Positions 1 through 8,186 of a stretch of DNA of 64,000 nt are shown here, one piece after another. The stretch spans positions 62,001 to 126,000 of the forward strand of contig CAYGAY010000004.1 of NCBI GenBank assembly GCA_964347975.1, given 5' to 3'. The notes under the pieces are model-generated. The model saw only the letters and a list, made by a program, of their open reading frames with translations, did no database searches and was not told the DNA's origin. Source of the stretch: Bin87 sp964347975. GTDB lineage: Bacteria; Chloroflexota; Dehalococcoidia; Lucifugimonadales; UBA3495. Each line of letters begins with the position of its first letter. Position 1 is the first letter of the stretch. The translations under genes and the position numbers were made by a program.

Positions 1-1
1 C

Positions 2-64
2 ATCGCCGCCATGCAGGAAACTATCGCCGCCATGCAGGAAACTATCGCCGCCATGCAGGAAGCG
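2..64 (+). repeat. 21-bp tandem repeat, three copies, in coding sequence
   Basis: Three consecutive 21-bp units begin ATCGCCGCCATGCAGGAA at 2, 23 and 44. The first two are identical and the third differs near its end. Each encodes one heptad of the coiled coil. The array may continue upstream of the window. Confidence 0.9.
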
Positions 65-604
65 ATCCGAGAGCTGCAAGAGGCTGTCAAAGAGCTACAG
101 AAGGCGATGCTTGCGGTTCAGGATGCAACCCATGCCATGCAGGTGGAAATCAGCATCTTGCAGGGTCGCGTCGGCAACCTGGTCGGCAAGGAATACGAAC
201 GCCGGCTGGGGCTGCGTATCATCCCCAAGCTCAGCGGGATGCTGCAAACCCGCGGCAAAAGAGTGCTCAAAAACCCGGAGGGCTTCAACCTCGAGTTTGA
301 AGACCTGATTACCGACGCTCTGGATCGCAACCTCATCACTGAGAATGACTACATTGAAATTCTGCTTGCCGACTTCATCATTGGAGCTCGGGACTTCATC
401 ACGTATCGGGAAACTCTGGTAGCGGAAGCCTCGGTCACCGTGAACAGCGACGACGTACAACGATCTCGCCGTCGGGCCGACGTAGTGGCCAAAGCCGTGC
501 AGGCGCCGGCGCTGGCCGCGGTGGTTGGACAGAGCATCAACGCCGCCGCCCAGGCCATGGCCGACAGTCAGTCGGTACTGTACCTGGAGATACCGGAACA
601 ATAA
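2..604 (+). CDS. Coiled-coil protein with C-terminal DUF3782-like region (5' end outside window)
   Basis: The reading frame is open to the window edge, so the true start is probably upstream; the first ATG inside is at 11. The N-terminus is a perfect heptad array (IAAMQET repeated about three times, encoded by a 21-bp tandem repeat) followed by more heptads (IRELQEAVKELQKAM), a strong coiled coil. The remainder, with EASVTVNSDDVQRSRRRADVVAKAV near the end, resembles uncharacterised DUF3782-type proteins that combine a coiled coil with a restriction-endonuclease-like fold. The usual E-x-K pair is not evident (EAS is seen instead), so nuclease activity is doubtful. It faces the methyltransferase convergently. 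Function unknown. Confidence 0.6.
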   Translation: MAAMQETIAAMQETIAAMQEAIRELQEAVKELQKAMLAVQDATHAMQVEISILQGRVGNLVGKEYERRLGLRIIPKLSGMLQTRGKRVLKNPEGFNLEFEDLITDALDRNLITENDYIEILLADFIIGARDFITYRETLVAEASVTVNSDDVQRSRRRADVVAKAVQAPALAAVVGQSINAAAQAMADSQSVLYLEIPEQ

Positions 605-768
605 CGCCCGAAGCAGATGATAATGTGCTCCAGTTCAGTCCCCGCCCGGATGCTGGTGGCGTAAACACGGGACACCAGTGCCCCTATGTCGGCGTCGTTA
701 AACAGTCGTGCATGCCCACCGTCCCTACGGCCTGGTTTGCTGTCTTCTATCCTGACCATAGTCTTCAC
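568..768 (-). pseudogene. Possible remnant of a restriction endonuclease N-terminus
   Basis: A 66-residue frame begins with an ATG that overlaps the stop of the adjacent methyltransferase (4-bp overlap), the arrangement expected for an R gene following its M gene. The stretch IGALVSRVYATSIRAGTELE looks like the start of a conserved type II endonuclease domain. After it the frame runs antisense into the last codons of the convergent coiled-coil gene and ends. I infer a 3'-truncated endonuclease; a spurious overlap ORF is the alternative. No catalytic residues can be assigned. Confidence 0.35.
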
Positions 769-1472
769 CGGTACACGTCAGCGATGTCGCAACCGAGGAA
801 GTGACGCCCAACCTGCTGCGCCGCCGTCAGTACGGAGTAGCTGCCGGCCGCCGGGTCAAGCACCATGTCCCCCGGGTCGGTGACCGCTTCAATCACCGCT
901 GATTGCAGTTCTACCGGCTTGGGATGAACGGCTCCGAGACGGGGGACTGATTCAGTCCAAACGTCGGGGATGTTGTGCCGCTGCCACACCCCTTTGGCCC
1001 GCTTGGGGGGCTTTTGCAAAATCAGCAAATACTCGCCAGTTCGGCGAGTTCGGTATCCCATCCCCATGCGGCCTTTGTTCCAGGTTATCAGGTCAACGAT
1101 TTCCAGCCCCCACTCGTTCACCCACGAACCGACCCCGGTACACAAATGATACTTGTCCACCCAGAGAAACAGATGCCCGGACGGTATCAACGCGGCCTCA
1201 ATCCCGGCGATGAATTCAGCGATGGTTTCCTCGCTCATCTGGGGTAACGCTGACCGGGCGCGGCCCCGACTGACCCCTTCGTTGCCATATTGCATCTTGT
1301 CCAGGATGCCCCGGTACTGCGGGTCGAAGATGCACAGAGGCACTGATGCCGGCTCCAGCGCGGCCAGCAAGTCAAGTCCGTCGTATCGGTTGCGCTGATT
1401 CAGCGGCAAGGGCCACTCGCGCGCGATATGCTGGTCCGGGCGCGGTTCTCTGGTCGTCGCAAAAACCGTCAT
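765..1472 (-). CDS. DNA methyltransferase, N4/N6 (beta-class order)
   Basis: This 235-aa protein has the catalytic motif IV as DPQY (residues 50-53), a variant of DPPY, followed much later by HPKPVEL and motif I (LDPAAGSYSVL, about residues 205-215) for S-adenosylmethionine binding. The motif order IV...I is that of beta-class N4-cytosine/N6-adenine methyltransferases (Pfam N6_N4_Mtase family). Motif I reads DPAAGSYS rather than the common DPFAGSGT, and the length is short for the family, with little room for a target-recognition domain. It is followed by a possible truncated endonuclease, suggesting a solitary methylase left from a restriction-modification system or captured from phage. The specificity cannot be read from the sequence. 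Confidence 0.8.
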   Translation of the reverse strand: MTVFATTREPRPDQHIAREWPLPLNQRNRYDGLDLLAALEPASVPLCIFDPQYRGILDKMQYGNEGVSRGRARSALPQMSEETIAEFIAGIEAALIPSGHLFLWVDKYHLCTGVGSWVNEWGLEIVDLITWNKGRMGMGYRTRRTGEYLLILQKPPKRAKGVWQRHNIPDVWTESVPRLGAVHPKPVELQSAVIEAVTDPGDMVLDPAAGSYSVLTAAQQVGRHFLGCDIADVYR

Positions 1473-1560
1473 CGTGGCATCTGGGGGCCGGTCGGCGCGC
1501 GTATTCTATCAAGGATGGTGATACCGGGTAACGGCGCGCGGTGAACGTCTTCCCGCATTA

Positions 1561-1569
1561 TGCTAATAT
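1561..1569 (+). promoter_or_regulatory. Candidate extended -10 promoter for guaA
   Basis: TGCTAATAT (TGn followed by TAATAT at 1564-1569) lies about 35 bp before the chosen guaA start. No good -35 hexamer is visible at the expected spacing, as is usual for extended -10 promoters. Confidence 0.4.
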
Positions 1570-1604
1570 TATCGCCGCAACCGCATTGCCCCGACGGGGA
1601 TTTT

Positions 1605-3158
1605 ATGAGCAGCGCAGCGCAGCCCGACGCCATAGTAGTCATCGACTTTGGCTCCCAATACACCCACCTGATTGCCCGCCGCGTCAGAGAATTGCAGGTG
1701 TATTCGGAGATCATCCCGGCCACTGCCGGCGCCGGGGCAATCGCCCACCTGAACGCGCGGGGCATCATCCTGTCCGGCGGCCCGGCCAGCGTGTACGATG
1801 CCGGCGCGCCGGTTATACCCGATTGGGCGCTGGAATGTGGCCTGCCGACGCTGGGCATCTGCTACGGGATGCAGGCGATGGTGCATCAGCTGGGCGGTGT
1901 TGTAACGCCGGGAGATGTGCGGGAGTACGGACACGCCGACTTGACGGTCAGCAATGCCTCGAGCGCTTTACTGGCCGGCATCGCAGGTACGATTCCGGTT
2001 TGGATGAGCCACGGCGACCGAGTGGAACGGCTGCCGGAGGGCATGGCAGCGTTGGGGCGCACCGCAAACACCGATTGCGCCGCCGTTTCCGACGGTCAAC
2101 GCTGGTACGGCCTCCAGTTCCATCCGGAAGTGCAGCACACCCCGGACGGCATGACCATCCTGCGGAACTTCGTTCGTGAGGTCTGCGGATGCGTCGGAGC
2201 GTGGACGCCCGGCAATTTCGTGGTGGATACCGTGGCGCGGGTGCGGGCGCAGGTCGGCGACGACCGGGTTATCTGCGGGTTGAGCGGCGGCGTGGATTCG
2301 TCGGTGGCGGCGGCGCTGCTGCACCGGGCGATAGGGCCCCAACTAACCTGCATATTCGTGAACAATGGTCTGCTGCGTCATGGAGAATCGGAGCAGGTGC
2401 AGGAAACCTTTCACAAAAACCTGGGCCTGGACCTGCGCTACGTTGACGCCGCGGACCGGTTTTTGGACGGTCTGGCCGGGGTGACGGACCCGGAGACCAA
2501 GCGCAAGACCATCGGGGGCGAGTTCATCCGCGTCTTTGAGGACGCCGCCGCGGAAATTGAAAACGTGAAGTGGCTGGCTCAGGGCACGCTATATCCCGAC
2601 GTAATTGAGAGCGAAACCCCGGAGAACCGGGCCTCAGCCCGCATCAAGACCCACCACAACGTAGGCGGACTGCCGGAGCGCATGGACTTCGGGTTGGTGG
2701 AGCCGCTGCGATACCTTTTCAAGGATGAGGTGCGAGCGGTGGGGCTGGAATTGGGCCTGCCGGAGGAGATTATCTACCGTCAGCCCTTCCCGGGGCCCGG
2801 ACTGGCCATCCGCATCATCGGGGAGGTAACGCCGGAGCGGGTGGAATTGCTGCGGAACTGCGACCGAGTCGTGCTGGAAGAGATTGCCGACGCCGGATTG
2901 TACCGGGACATCTGGCAGAGCTTCGCCGTGCTCACGGATAACCGCACGGTGGGTGTTATGGGCGATTACCGCACCTACGGTTACGCCTGCGCCATTCGCG
3001 CCGTGAACTCTGAAGACGCGATGACCGCCGACTGGGTTCGTTTGCCTTACGACGTGCTGGCGCGCATCAGCAACCGGATCGTCAACGAGGTGGACGGAGT
3101 GAACCGGGTGGTCTATGACATCACCAGCAAACCTCCCGGCACCATTGAGTGGGAGTGA
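1605..3158 (+). CDS. guaA: GMP synthase (glutamine-hydrolysing)
   Basis: GuaA converts XMP to GMP using ATP and ammonia from glutamine. The N-terminal class-I glutamine amidotransferase domain shows VIDFGSQYTHLIARR and the nucleophile Cys86 in LGICYGMQ. The PP-loop synthetase domain carries GLSGGVDSSVAA, and the C-terminal dimerisation domain ends with the typical TSKPPGTIEWE. At 517 aa it has normal length. I chose the ATG at 1605 over the one at 1560 because it begins just before the conserved N-terminus and follows a purine-rich GACGGGGA. It is the first gene of a purine block, with purD starting directly after its stop codon. Confidence 0.96.
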   Translation: MSSAAQPDAIVVIDFGSQYTHLIARRVRELQVYSEIIPATAGAGAIAHLNARGIILSGGPASVYDAGAPVIPDWALECGLPTLGICYGMQAMVHQLGGVVTPGDVREYGHADLTVSNASSALLAGIAGTIPVWMSHGDRVERLPEGMAALGRTANTDCAAVSDGQRWYGLQFHPEVQHTPDGMTILRNFVREVCGCVGAWTPGNFVVDTVARVRAQVGDDRVICGLSGGVDSSVAAALLHRAIGPQLTCIFVNNGLLRHGESEQVQETFHKNLGLDLRYVDAADRFLDGLAGVTDPETKRKTIGGEFIRVFEDAAAEIENVKWLAQGTLYPDVIESETPENRASARIKTHHNVGGLPERMDFGLVEPLRYLFKDEVRAVGLELGLPEEIIYRQPFPGPGLAIRIIGEVTPERVELLRNCDRVVLEEIADAGLYRDIWQSFAVLTDNRTVGVMGDYRTYGYACAIRAVNSEDAMTADWVRLPYDVLARISNRIVNEVDGVNRVVYDITSKPPGTIEWE

Positions 3159-4460
3159 TTGGCCGTGCGTGTCCTGGTAGTTGGTTCCGGCGGGCGCGAA
3201 CACGCGCTGGCGTGGCGGCTGCAACGCTCGGCTTCCGTCACTGAACTTCTGGCCGCGCCCGGCAACTCCGGCACCGCCGGGGTGGGAACGAACCTGCCCG
3301 TAGCCGATACCGACGTTGACGGGATTGTTGCGGCTGCCACCGAGCGCGCCGTTGACCTGGTGGTGATAGGCCCGGAGACACCGTTGGCGCTGGGTTTGAC
3401 CGACCGTCTCGCCGCCGCCGAGATCCCGGCATTCGGCCCGAGCCGAGCCGCTGCCCGACTGGAATCAAGCAAGAGCTTCGCCCGCAGCGTGCTGGACGCC
3501 GCCAGCGTGCCCGGCCCGAACTACCGGGTTTTCCGGACCGTTTCCGGGGCGCTGAGTTATGTTGACTATCACGACCGCCCGGTGGTGGTGAAGGCCGACG
3601 GCCTGGCCGCCGGCAAGGGCGTCGCCATGTGCGCCACTCGAGAAGACGCCAAGATCGCCATTCGCGCGTGTATGGAGGATCGAATATTCGGCACGTCAGG
3701 CGAGACCGTGGTCATCGAGGACTGGCTGCACGGGATCGAAGTGAGCGTATTCGGTTTCACCGATGGCGAGAATCTATCGGAGTTGGTGGCAGCGACCGAT
3801 TACAAGCGCGTGGGCGAGGGTGACGTTGGCCCTAACACCGGCGGAATGGGCAGCTTCGGGCCGCCTGACTTCTGGAACGCCGAGTTCGCCGATGAAATCC
3901 GCCAACGTTTCATGTTGCCCGTCATCAGGGAACTGGCGGAAAGGGGTTGCCACTATCGCGGAGTCTTGTACTGCGGGTTGATGCTGACGCGAGAAGGTCC
4001 GCGTGTGCTGGAATTCAACTGCCGCTTTGGTGACCCGGAAACCCAGGTCATCATGCCCCGGTTGTTGAGCGACCCGGTGGCGGCGATGCTGGCCTGCGCC
4101 AACGGAAACCTGGATGATGCCGGCCCGGTGGAGTGGTCCGAACGCCCCGCAGTCGCCGTGGTGATGGTCTCGGGAGGCTACCCGGGGCATTACCGGACCG
4201 GATACGCCATAAACGGTCTGGATGACGACGCTGGTGATTCAGACAGCATTGTTTTCCACGCCGGCGCAAAACTGGCGGAGGACGACAGCGGCGGGGTGTT
4301 GACGGCCGGCGGCCGGGTGCTGACGGCGGTGGGGCTGGGCGACCGCGTCGCTGAAGCGAGGGAACGAGCCTATCGCCGGGCGCAAAGTATCTCGTTCGTT
4401 GGCGCGTATTACCGGCGGGACATTGCCGCGACGCCGGCTGTCGAGCCCGTTTCAGCCTGA
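3159..4460 (+). CDS. purD: Phosphoribosylamine-glycine ligase (GAR synthetase)
   Basis: PurD catalyses the ATP-dependent joining of phosphoribosylamine and glycine in step two of purine synthesis. The 433-aa protein opens with VRVLVVGSGGREHALAWRL, has the ATP-grasp core (VVVKADGLAAGKGVAMC and NTGGMGSFGPPDFW) and the metal/ATP site VLEFNCRFGDPETQVIMPRL. The start is a TTG at 3159 immediately abutting the guaA stop; a GTG two codons later is equally possible. The zero-base spacing implies translational coupling with guaA. Residues after about 345 are more divergent but still match the family's C-terminal domain. Confidence 0.95.
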   Translation: MAVRVLVVGSGGREHALAWRLQRSASVTELLAAPGNSGTAGVGTNLPVADTDVDGIVAAATERAVDLVVIGPETPLALGLTDRLAAAEIPAFGPSRAAARLESSKSFARSVLDAASVPGPNYRVFRTVSGALSYVDYHDRPVVVKADGLAAGKGVAMCATREDAKIAIRACMEDRIFGTSGETVVIEDWLHGIEVSVFGFTDGENLSELVAATDYKRVGEGDVGPNTGGMGSFGPPDFWNAEFADEIRQRFMLPVIRELAERGCHYRGVLYCGLMLTREGPRVLEFNCRFGDPETQVIMPRLLSDPVAAMLACANGNLDDAGPVEWSERPAVAVVMVSGGYPGHYRTGYAINGLDDDAGDSDSIVFHAGAKLAEDDSGGVLTAGGRVLTAVGLGDRVAEARERAYRRAQSISFVGAYYRRDIAATPAVEPVSA

Positions 4461-4475
4461 CAATCGGCCCTGCTT

Positions 4476-5081
4476 ATGATCGCCGCCCGCATCGCCGTTA
4501 CGGAACCCGATTGGCCAGCTCTTGCGGAGGCATATCACGCCGCCGCGGCGTCGGCGGAATTGGACGCATTCCGCCGGCGTCGCTGGGTCCGGGCGGATGA
4601 GTGGCAAGCCTGGCTGGAGCAAGACGCGCTGCCCGAGTTGACCGAAGATCAAGCCGTTACCCTTTACCGGGGCGCCGGCGGCCGGCAAGTTTCAAAGTTC
4701 CGCGCCAATCCAATTGAGGATATCCGCGAGAGTGTGGATTTTCTGCTCTACGACGCCATCAAGTTGGAAAATCGTTTTGAAGAGTGTGCCGTGGCAACCG
4801 GCGGTTTTGGATTGACCGGCGCCGGCAAAGAATGGCCTTCGTACCTGCTGGCGTTGCGGGATCCGACGCTGTTCGCTCCCTGGAGCGCCTACACTGAGCG
4901 GGCGCTGCGGCGGTTGAGAATGCTGCCGGCCGGGTTCAGCCAGGGACATCCCGGATTGTGCTACATCGATCTCCTGGACATCCTGGGCAATTTGGCTCGC
5001 CGGCTGCGCCTTCCTGACTTTCGCAGCGTTGATGAGTTCTGCTACTTTAACGGGCGCAATCGGAAACCCCGGGCGCGGTAA
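4476..5081 (+). CDS. Uncharacterised 201-aa protein
   Basis: I cannot name this protein. It is a soluble, mostly helical sequence with an Arg/Trp-rich N-terminal third. The later part reads FGLTGAGKEWPSYLLALRDP followed by FAPWSAYTERALRRL. That pattern resembles helix-hairpin-helix style modules (G-x-G-x5-S-x-L-L-x5-P) found in some DNA-glycosylase-like and EVE-associated proteins. It lacks a signal peptide and membrane segments. It sits 15 bp after purD and just before the next small gene in the same direction, so it is probably in the purine operon, though nothing indicates a purine role. Confidence 0.6.
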   Translation: MIAARIAVTEPDWPALAEAYHAAAASAELDAFRRRRWVRADEWQAWLEQDALPELTEDQAVTLYRGAGGRQVSKFRANPIEDIRESVDFLLYDAIKLENRFEECAVATGGFGLTGAGKEWPSYLLALRDPTLFAPWSAYTERALRRLRMLPAGFSQGHPGLCYIDLLDILGNLARRLRLPDFRSVDEFCYFNGRNRKPRAR

Positions 5082-5113
5082 AGTTGCGCCCGCCGATACC
5101 GGAGGAAGTACCA

Positions 5114-5545
5114 ATGCCCTGGCTGGATGAGTTGAAACGACTACGGGTGCGGGTGGACAACGAAGGTTATGGCCGCCGCATAACCGACGTTGCGGAGAGG
5201 CGCAGCTTGCTGGAGCGGTTCGCCGGTCAATTAGCAGTGGACGGATTGCTTAACCAGATGAACGACGTGCTGCTGGATGGCGGCGCCCGATTGATTATCA
5301 ATCGTTCCTGGCATTATGAATTTGATGAGGAAGATTTGCCGGAAGAAGAGGACGTGGACGAAATCGTTTATGTGCTCTTCTGGCACGACGGTGAGCCGGT
5401 AGAAATTGAAGTGCGAGTCGGCATTGATGAAGATGATTCCGGGTACGTGGTCGTAGAGGACGAAGAGGTCGATGATGACGCTGCATCCATACAGTCCGCC
5501 CTCCTGGGCGCGTTCCGCGACATCGCGGATATGGTGGAGGGTTGA
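5114..5545 (+). CDS. Small acidic protein of unknown function
   Basis: The 143-aa product (MPWLDELKRLRVR...) has a basic first third and a very acidic middle and end, with runs of Glu/Asp such as EFDEEDLPEEEDVDE and VVEDEEVDDDAA. The ATG at 5114 is preceded by a strong GGAGGAAG seven bases upstream, so it is preferred to the upstream TTG at 5084. It follows the 201-aa gene by 32 bp. I do not recognise the family; the composition would suit an inhibitor, nucleic-acid mimic or protein-binding regulator, but this is speculation. Confidence 0.65.
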   Translation: MPWLDELKRLRVRVDNEGYGRRITDVAERRSLLERFAGQLAVDGLLNQMNDVLLDGGARLIINRSWHYEFDEEDLPEEEDVDEIVYVLFWHDGEPVEIEVRVGIDEDDSGYVVVEDEEVDDDAASIQSALLGAFRDIADMVEG

Positions 5546-5631
5546 CCGTCATTATCCAAAGCCCCCGTGGTGTATAGTGCGATGCGACGCCCGGTAGCAG
5601 AAACGGGTAAAGGGTTGAAAGGAGAACGATT

Positions 5632-6090
5632 TTGCCACTGGTAGGAGTAGTTATGGGCAGCGCTTCCGACGAGGAGGCCGTCCAACCGACCATTAACACG
5701 CTGGAATCCCTGGGCATCGACTACGAGGTCCGGGTAATGTCCGCCCACCGCACGCCGGAGCGCGTTCACGAGTATGCGTCCACCGCCCGCGAGCGCGGCC
5801 TTGAGGTACTCATCGCCGCGGCCGGCGGCTCGGCAGCCCTGGGCGGCGCGCTGGCGGCGCAGACCACGTTGCCGGTGATCGGGATACCGTTGACTTCAAG
5901 CGAGCTCAACGGCTGGGATGCGTTGTTGTCAACGGCACAGATGCCTCCTGGCATTCCAGTGGCCGCGATGGCCGTGGGTGGCTGGGGAGCGCGCAACGCC
6001 GCCTACTACGCCGCCCAGATCCTGGCGATCAAGCACGACAACATCCGACAGGCCGTTGAGCAATACCGGCAGTCTCTCCGTGAGCGATAA
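5632..6090 (+). CDS. purE: N5-carboxyaminoimidazole ribonucleotide mutase
   Basis: PurE class I converts N5-CAIR to CAIR. Diagnostic features are LVGVVMGSASDEEAVQPTI at the N-terminus (substrate phosphate loop), VMSAHRTPERVHEYA with the catalytic His, and IAAAGGSAALGGALAAQTTLPVIGIP. The 152-aa length is that of a single-domain PurE. The start codon is TTG at 5632 preceded by AAAGGAGAACGAT. No purK is present in the window, so the carboxylation partner must be elsewhere. Its stop overlaps the GTG of the next gene. Confidence 0.95.
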   Translation: MPLVGVVMGSASDEEAVQPTINTLESLGIDYEVRVMSAHRTPERVHEYASTARERGLEVLIAAAGGSAALGGALAAQTTLPVIGIPLTSSELNGWDALLSTAQMPPGIPVAAMAVGGWGARNAAYYAAQILAIKHDNIRQAVEQYRQSLRER

Positions 6091-6769
6091 TCCCGGCCAG
6101 GCCAACCGCCCGCTGCCGGCGGTTCTGACCGATTTTGACGACACCGCCGCGGCTCAGAACGTGGCGGAGTTGCTGTTGCGCCAGTTCGGCCATCCTTCCT
6201 GGACTGAGGTGCGCGGTCGGTTTCACGCCGGCGAATTGACGCTCAAAGAGTACCAGGAGATAACCTTCCTGCGGATGGGCGCCAAGAAGGACGCGATGCA
6301 GGCATATGTCCGGGAAAACGCTTGCTTCCGCCCCTATTTCGACGAGCTACGGCAATTCTGCCGGGAGAGCGGCTTCCCCATGTGCATCATCAGCCAGGGT
6401 TTGGACTTTTACATCCAGGCTTTGCTGGACGGCAGCGGTCACTCGGACGTGCCGGTGTACGCGGTGGTCACCCGGTTCGACGACCACGGGCGGGTCCAAG
6501 GATACCGCTACGACTTTCCGTATCCCGACGCGCCGGAGCTTGGCAACAGCAAGGCGTTGATCGTGCAACGATTCCGAGAGCAGGGGCGACACGTCTTCTA
6601 CATAGGCGACGGCCGATCCGATTTTGAGGCCGGCGAGGTCGCCGACACCGTTTTCGCCCACCGGCAGATGGCCGCAATGTGCGAGGACGCCGGCATCCCG
6701 TTCACGCCGTTCACCGATTTTGGCCCGGTGCTGCAAGCGGTCCGCGAGTATTCGCGTGGGGTAGGCTGA
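6080..6769 (+). CDS. HAD-superfamily phosphatase (SerB/MtnX-like)
   Basis: This 229-aa protein has HAD motif I DFDDT (nucleophile Asp first in the D-x-D-x-T pattern), motif II in IISQGLDFYI, a motif-III Lys in GNSKALIVQRF, and motif IV IGDGRSDFEAG. The helical cap after motif I (FGHPSWTEVRGRFHAGELTLKEYQ) is like phosphoserine phosphatase and 2-hydroxy-3-keto-5-methylthiopentenyl-1-phosphate phosphatase. The longer frame from 5918 overlaps purE deeply, so I chose the GTG at 6080, which overlaps the purE end by 11 bp and suggests coupling. The substrate cannot be read from the sequence. Confidence 0.8.
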   Translation: MSDNPGQANRPLPAVLTDFDDTAAAQNVAELLLRQFGHPSWTEVRGRFHAGELTLKEYQEITFLRMGAKKDAMQAYVRENACFRPYFDELRQFCRESGFPMCIISQGLDFYIQALLDGSGHSDVPVYAVVTRFDDHGRVQGYRYDFPYPDAPELGNSKALIVQRFREQGRHVFYIGDGRSDFEAGEVADTVFAHRQMAAMCEDAGIPFTPFTDFGPVLQAVREYSRGVG

Positions 6770-6828
6770 CGACCCTTTGGGCTATGATAAAATTAGTCGC
6801 GTTTTCATGACTCAGGGGAGGCGAAACC

Positions 6829-8142
6829 TTGATTGACCGCTATTCCAGGGCCGAGATGAAACGGGTCTGGTCTGATGAGAACAAGTACCGGATGTGGCTG
6901 GACGTGGAGTTGGCCGTATGCGAGGCCTGGGCCGAAGCCGGCGTCGTACCTCCGGGAGATATGGAGCGACTGCGTGGGGCGACGTACAACCATCAGCGGA
7001 TGATGGAGATTTTCGAAACCACCCGCCACGACGTCACCGCGTTCCTGCGCTCCATTACGGAGACCATTGGCCCGGAAGGGCGGTGGCTGCACCTGGGCAT
7101 GACCTCCTCCGACATGCTGGACACGGGCCAGGCGCTGCAACTGGTGACGGCCGCCGACCTGCTCCTCGGCGAGATTGACGCTGCCATCGCCGCCGTTAAG
7201 GAACAGGCCATCCGGCACAAGGACACCCTGATGATGGGACGTACCCACGGAGTCCATGCCGAACCCATGACCTTCGGGTTGAAACTTGCCTTGTGGTGGG
7301 ACGAATTGCGCCGGCAGCGGGAACGCATGGAGGCGGCCCGTGAGTCAGTCCGGGTGGGCAAAATATCGGGCGCGGTGGGCACCCATGCCACCATTCCGCC
7401 CCATATCGAGGACCGGGTTTGCCACCACCTGGGACTGAAGGTGGAACCGGTGTCCAACCAGGTGGTGCAACGGGATCGCCACGCCCACTTCATCACGACG
7501 TGCGCCCTGGTCGCGGCTTCGCTGGAGAAGTTCGCCACCGAGATCCGGGGGATGCAACGCACTGAGGTCCACGAAGTGGAGGAGCCCTTCGGCGCGGGAC
7601 AGACCGGCTCGTCTTCCATGCCCCACAAGCGCAACCCGGAGCTTACGGAACGCATCTGCGGCCTGGCGCGCACTATCCGCGGCAACGCCATGCCCGCCCT
7701 GGAAAACGTGGCCCTGTGGGGGGAACGAGACATCAGCCATTCCTCGTCCGAGCGCATCATCCTGCCCGATACCTGCCTGATGCTGGATTACATCCTGAGC
7801 ATCTTCACCCGCGTGGTCAGCGGCTGGCGGGTGGACGCGGACCGGATGTGGCAAAACCTGGAGAGCAGCCGGGGGTTGGTTTTCAGCCAACGGGTCTTGC
7901 TGGCGCTGGTTGAAGAGAAAAGTTTGTCGCGGGAGGAGGCTTACGACATCGTCCAGCGCAACGCCATGCGCGCCTGGGACGACGCTCAGGATTTCCGGCA
8001 ACTGCTCAAATCAGATCCACAGGCCGCCGAACACCTCACCGCCGGTGAGATGGAAGCCCTGTTCGACTACGGTTACTATACCCGCTACGTGGACGACAAT
8101 TTCCAGCGAATCGGGCTACTGCCGGCCCCGGCGCTTGTCTGA
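6829..8142 (+). CDS. purB: Adenylosuccinate lyase
   Basis: PurB cleaves SAICAR to AICAR and adenylosuccinate to AMP, each releasing fumarate. The 437-aa sequence shows MIDRYSRAEMKRVWSDENKY at its start, the catalytic-His region MMGRTHGVHAEPMTFG and the fumarase-superfamily signature GSSSMPHKRNPE with the flexible catalytic loop. The TTG start at 6829 follows AGGGGAGGCGAAACC. A TATGATAAAAT sequence about 45 bp upstream could be a -10 region. The gene is followed 44 bp later by purC, which acts just before it in the pathway. Confidence 0.96.
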   Translation: MIDRYSRAEMKRVWSDENKYRMWLDVELAVCEAWAEAGVVPPGDMERLRGATYNHQRMMEIFETTRHDVTAFLRSITETIGPEGRWLHLGMTSSDMLDTGQALQLVTAADLLLGEIDAAIAAVKEQAIRHKDTLMMGRTHGVHAEPMTFGLKLALWWDELRRQRERMEAARESVRVGKISGAVGTHATIPPHIEDRVCHHLGLKVEPVSNQVVQRDRHAHFITTCALVAASLEKFATEIRGMQRTEVHEVEEPFGAGQTGSSSMPHKRNPELTERICGLARTIRGNAMPALENVALWGERDISHSSSERIILPDTCLMLDYILSIFTRVVSGWRVDADRMWQNLESSRGLVFSQRVLLALVEEKSLSREEAYDIVQRNAMRAWDDAQDFRQLLKSDPQAAEHLTAGEMEALFDYGYYTRYVDDNFQRIGLLPAPALV

Positions 8143-8186
8143 CCGGATCCGCAAGAACCCGATCAACAAAGGAGAGCTGAATTGCC

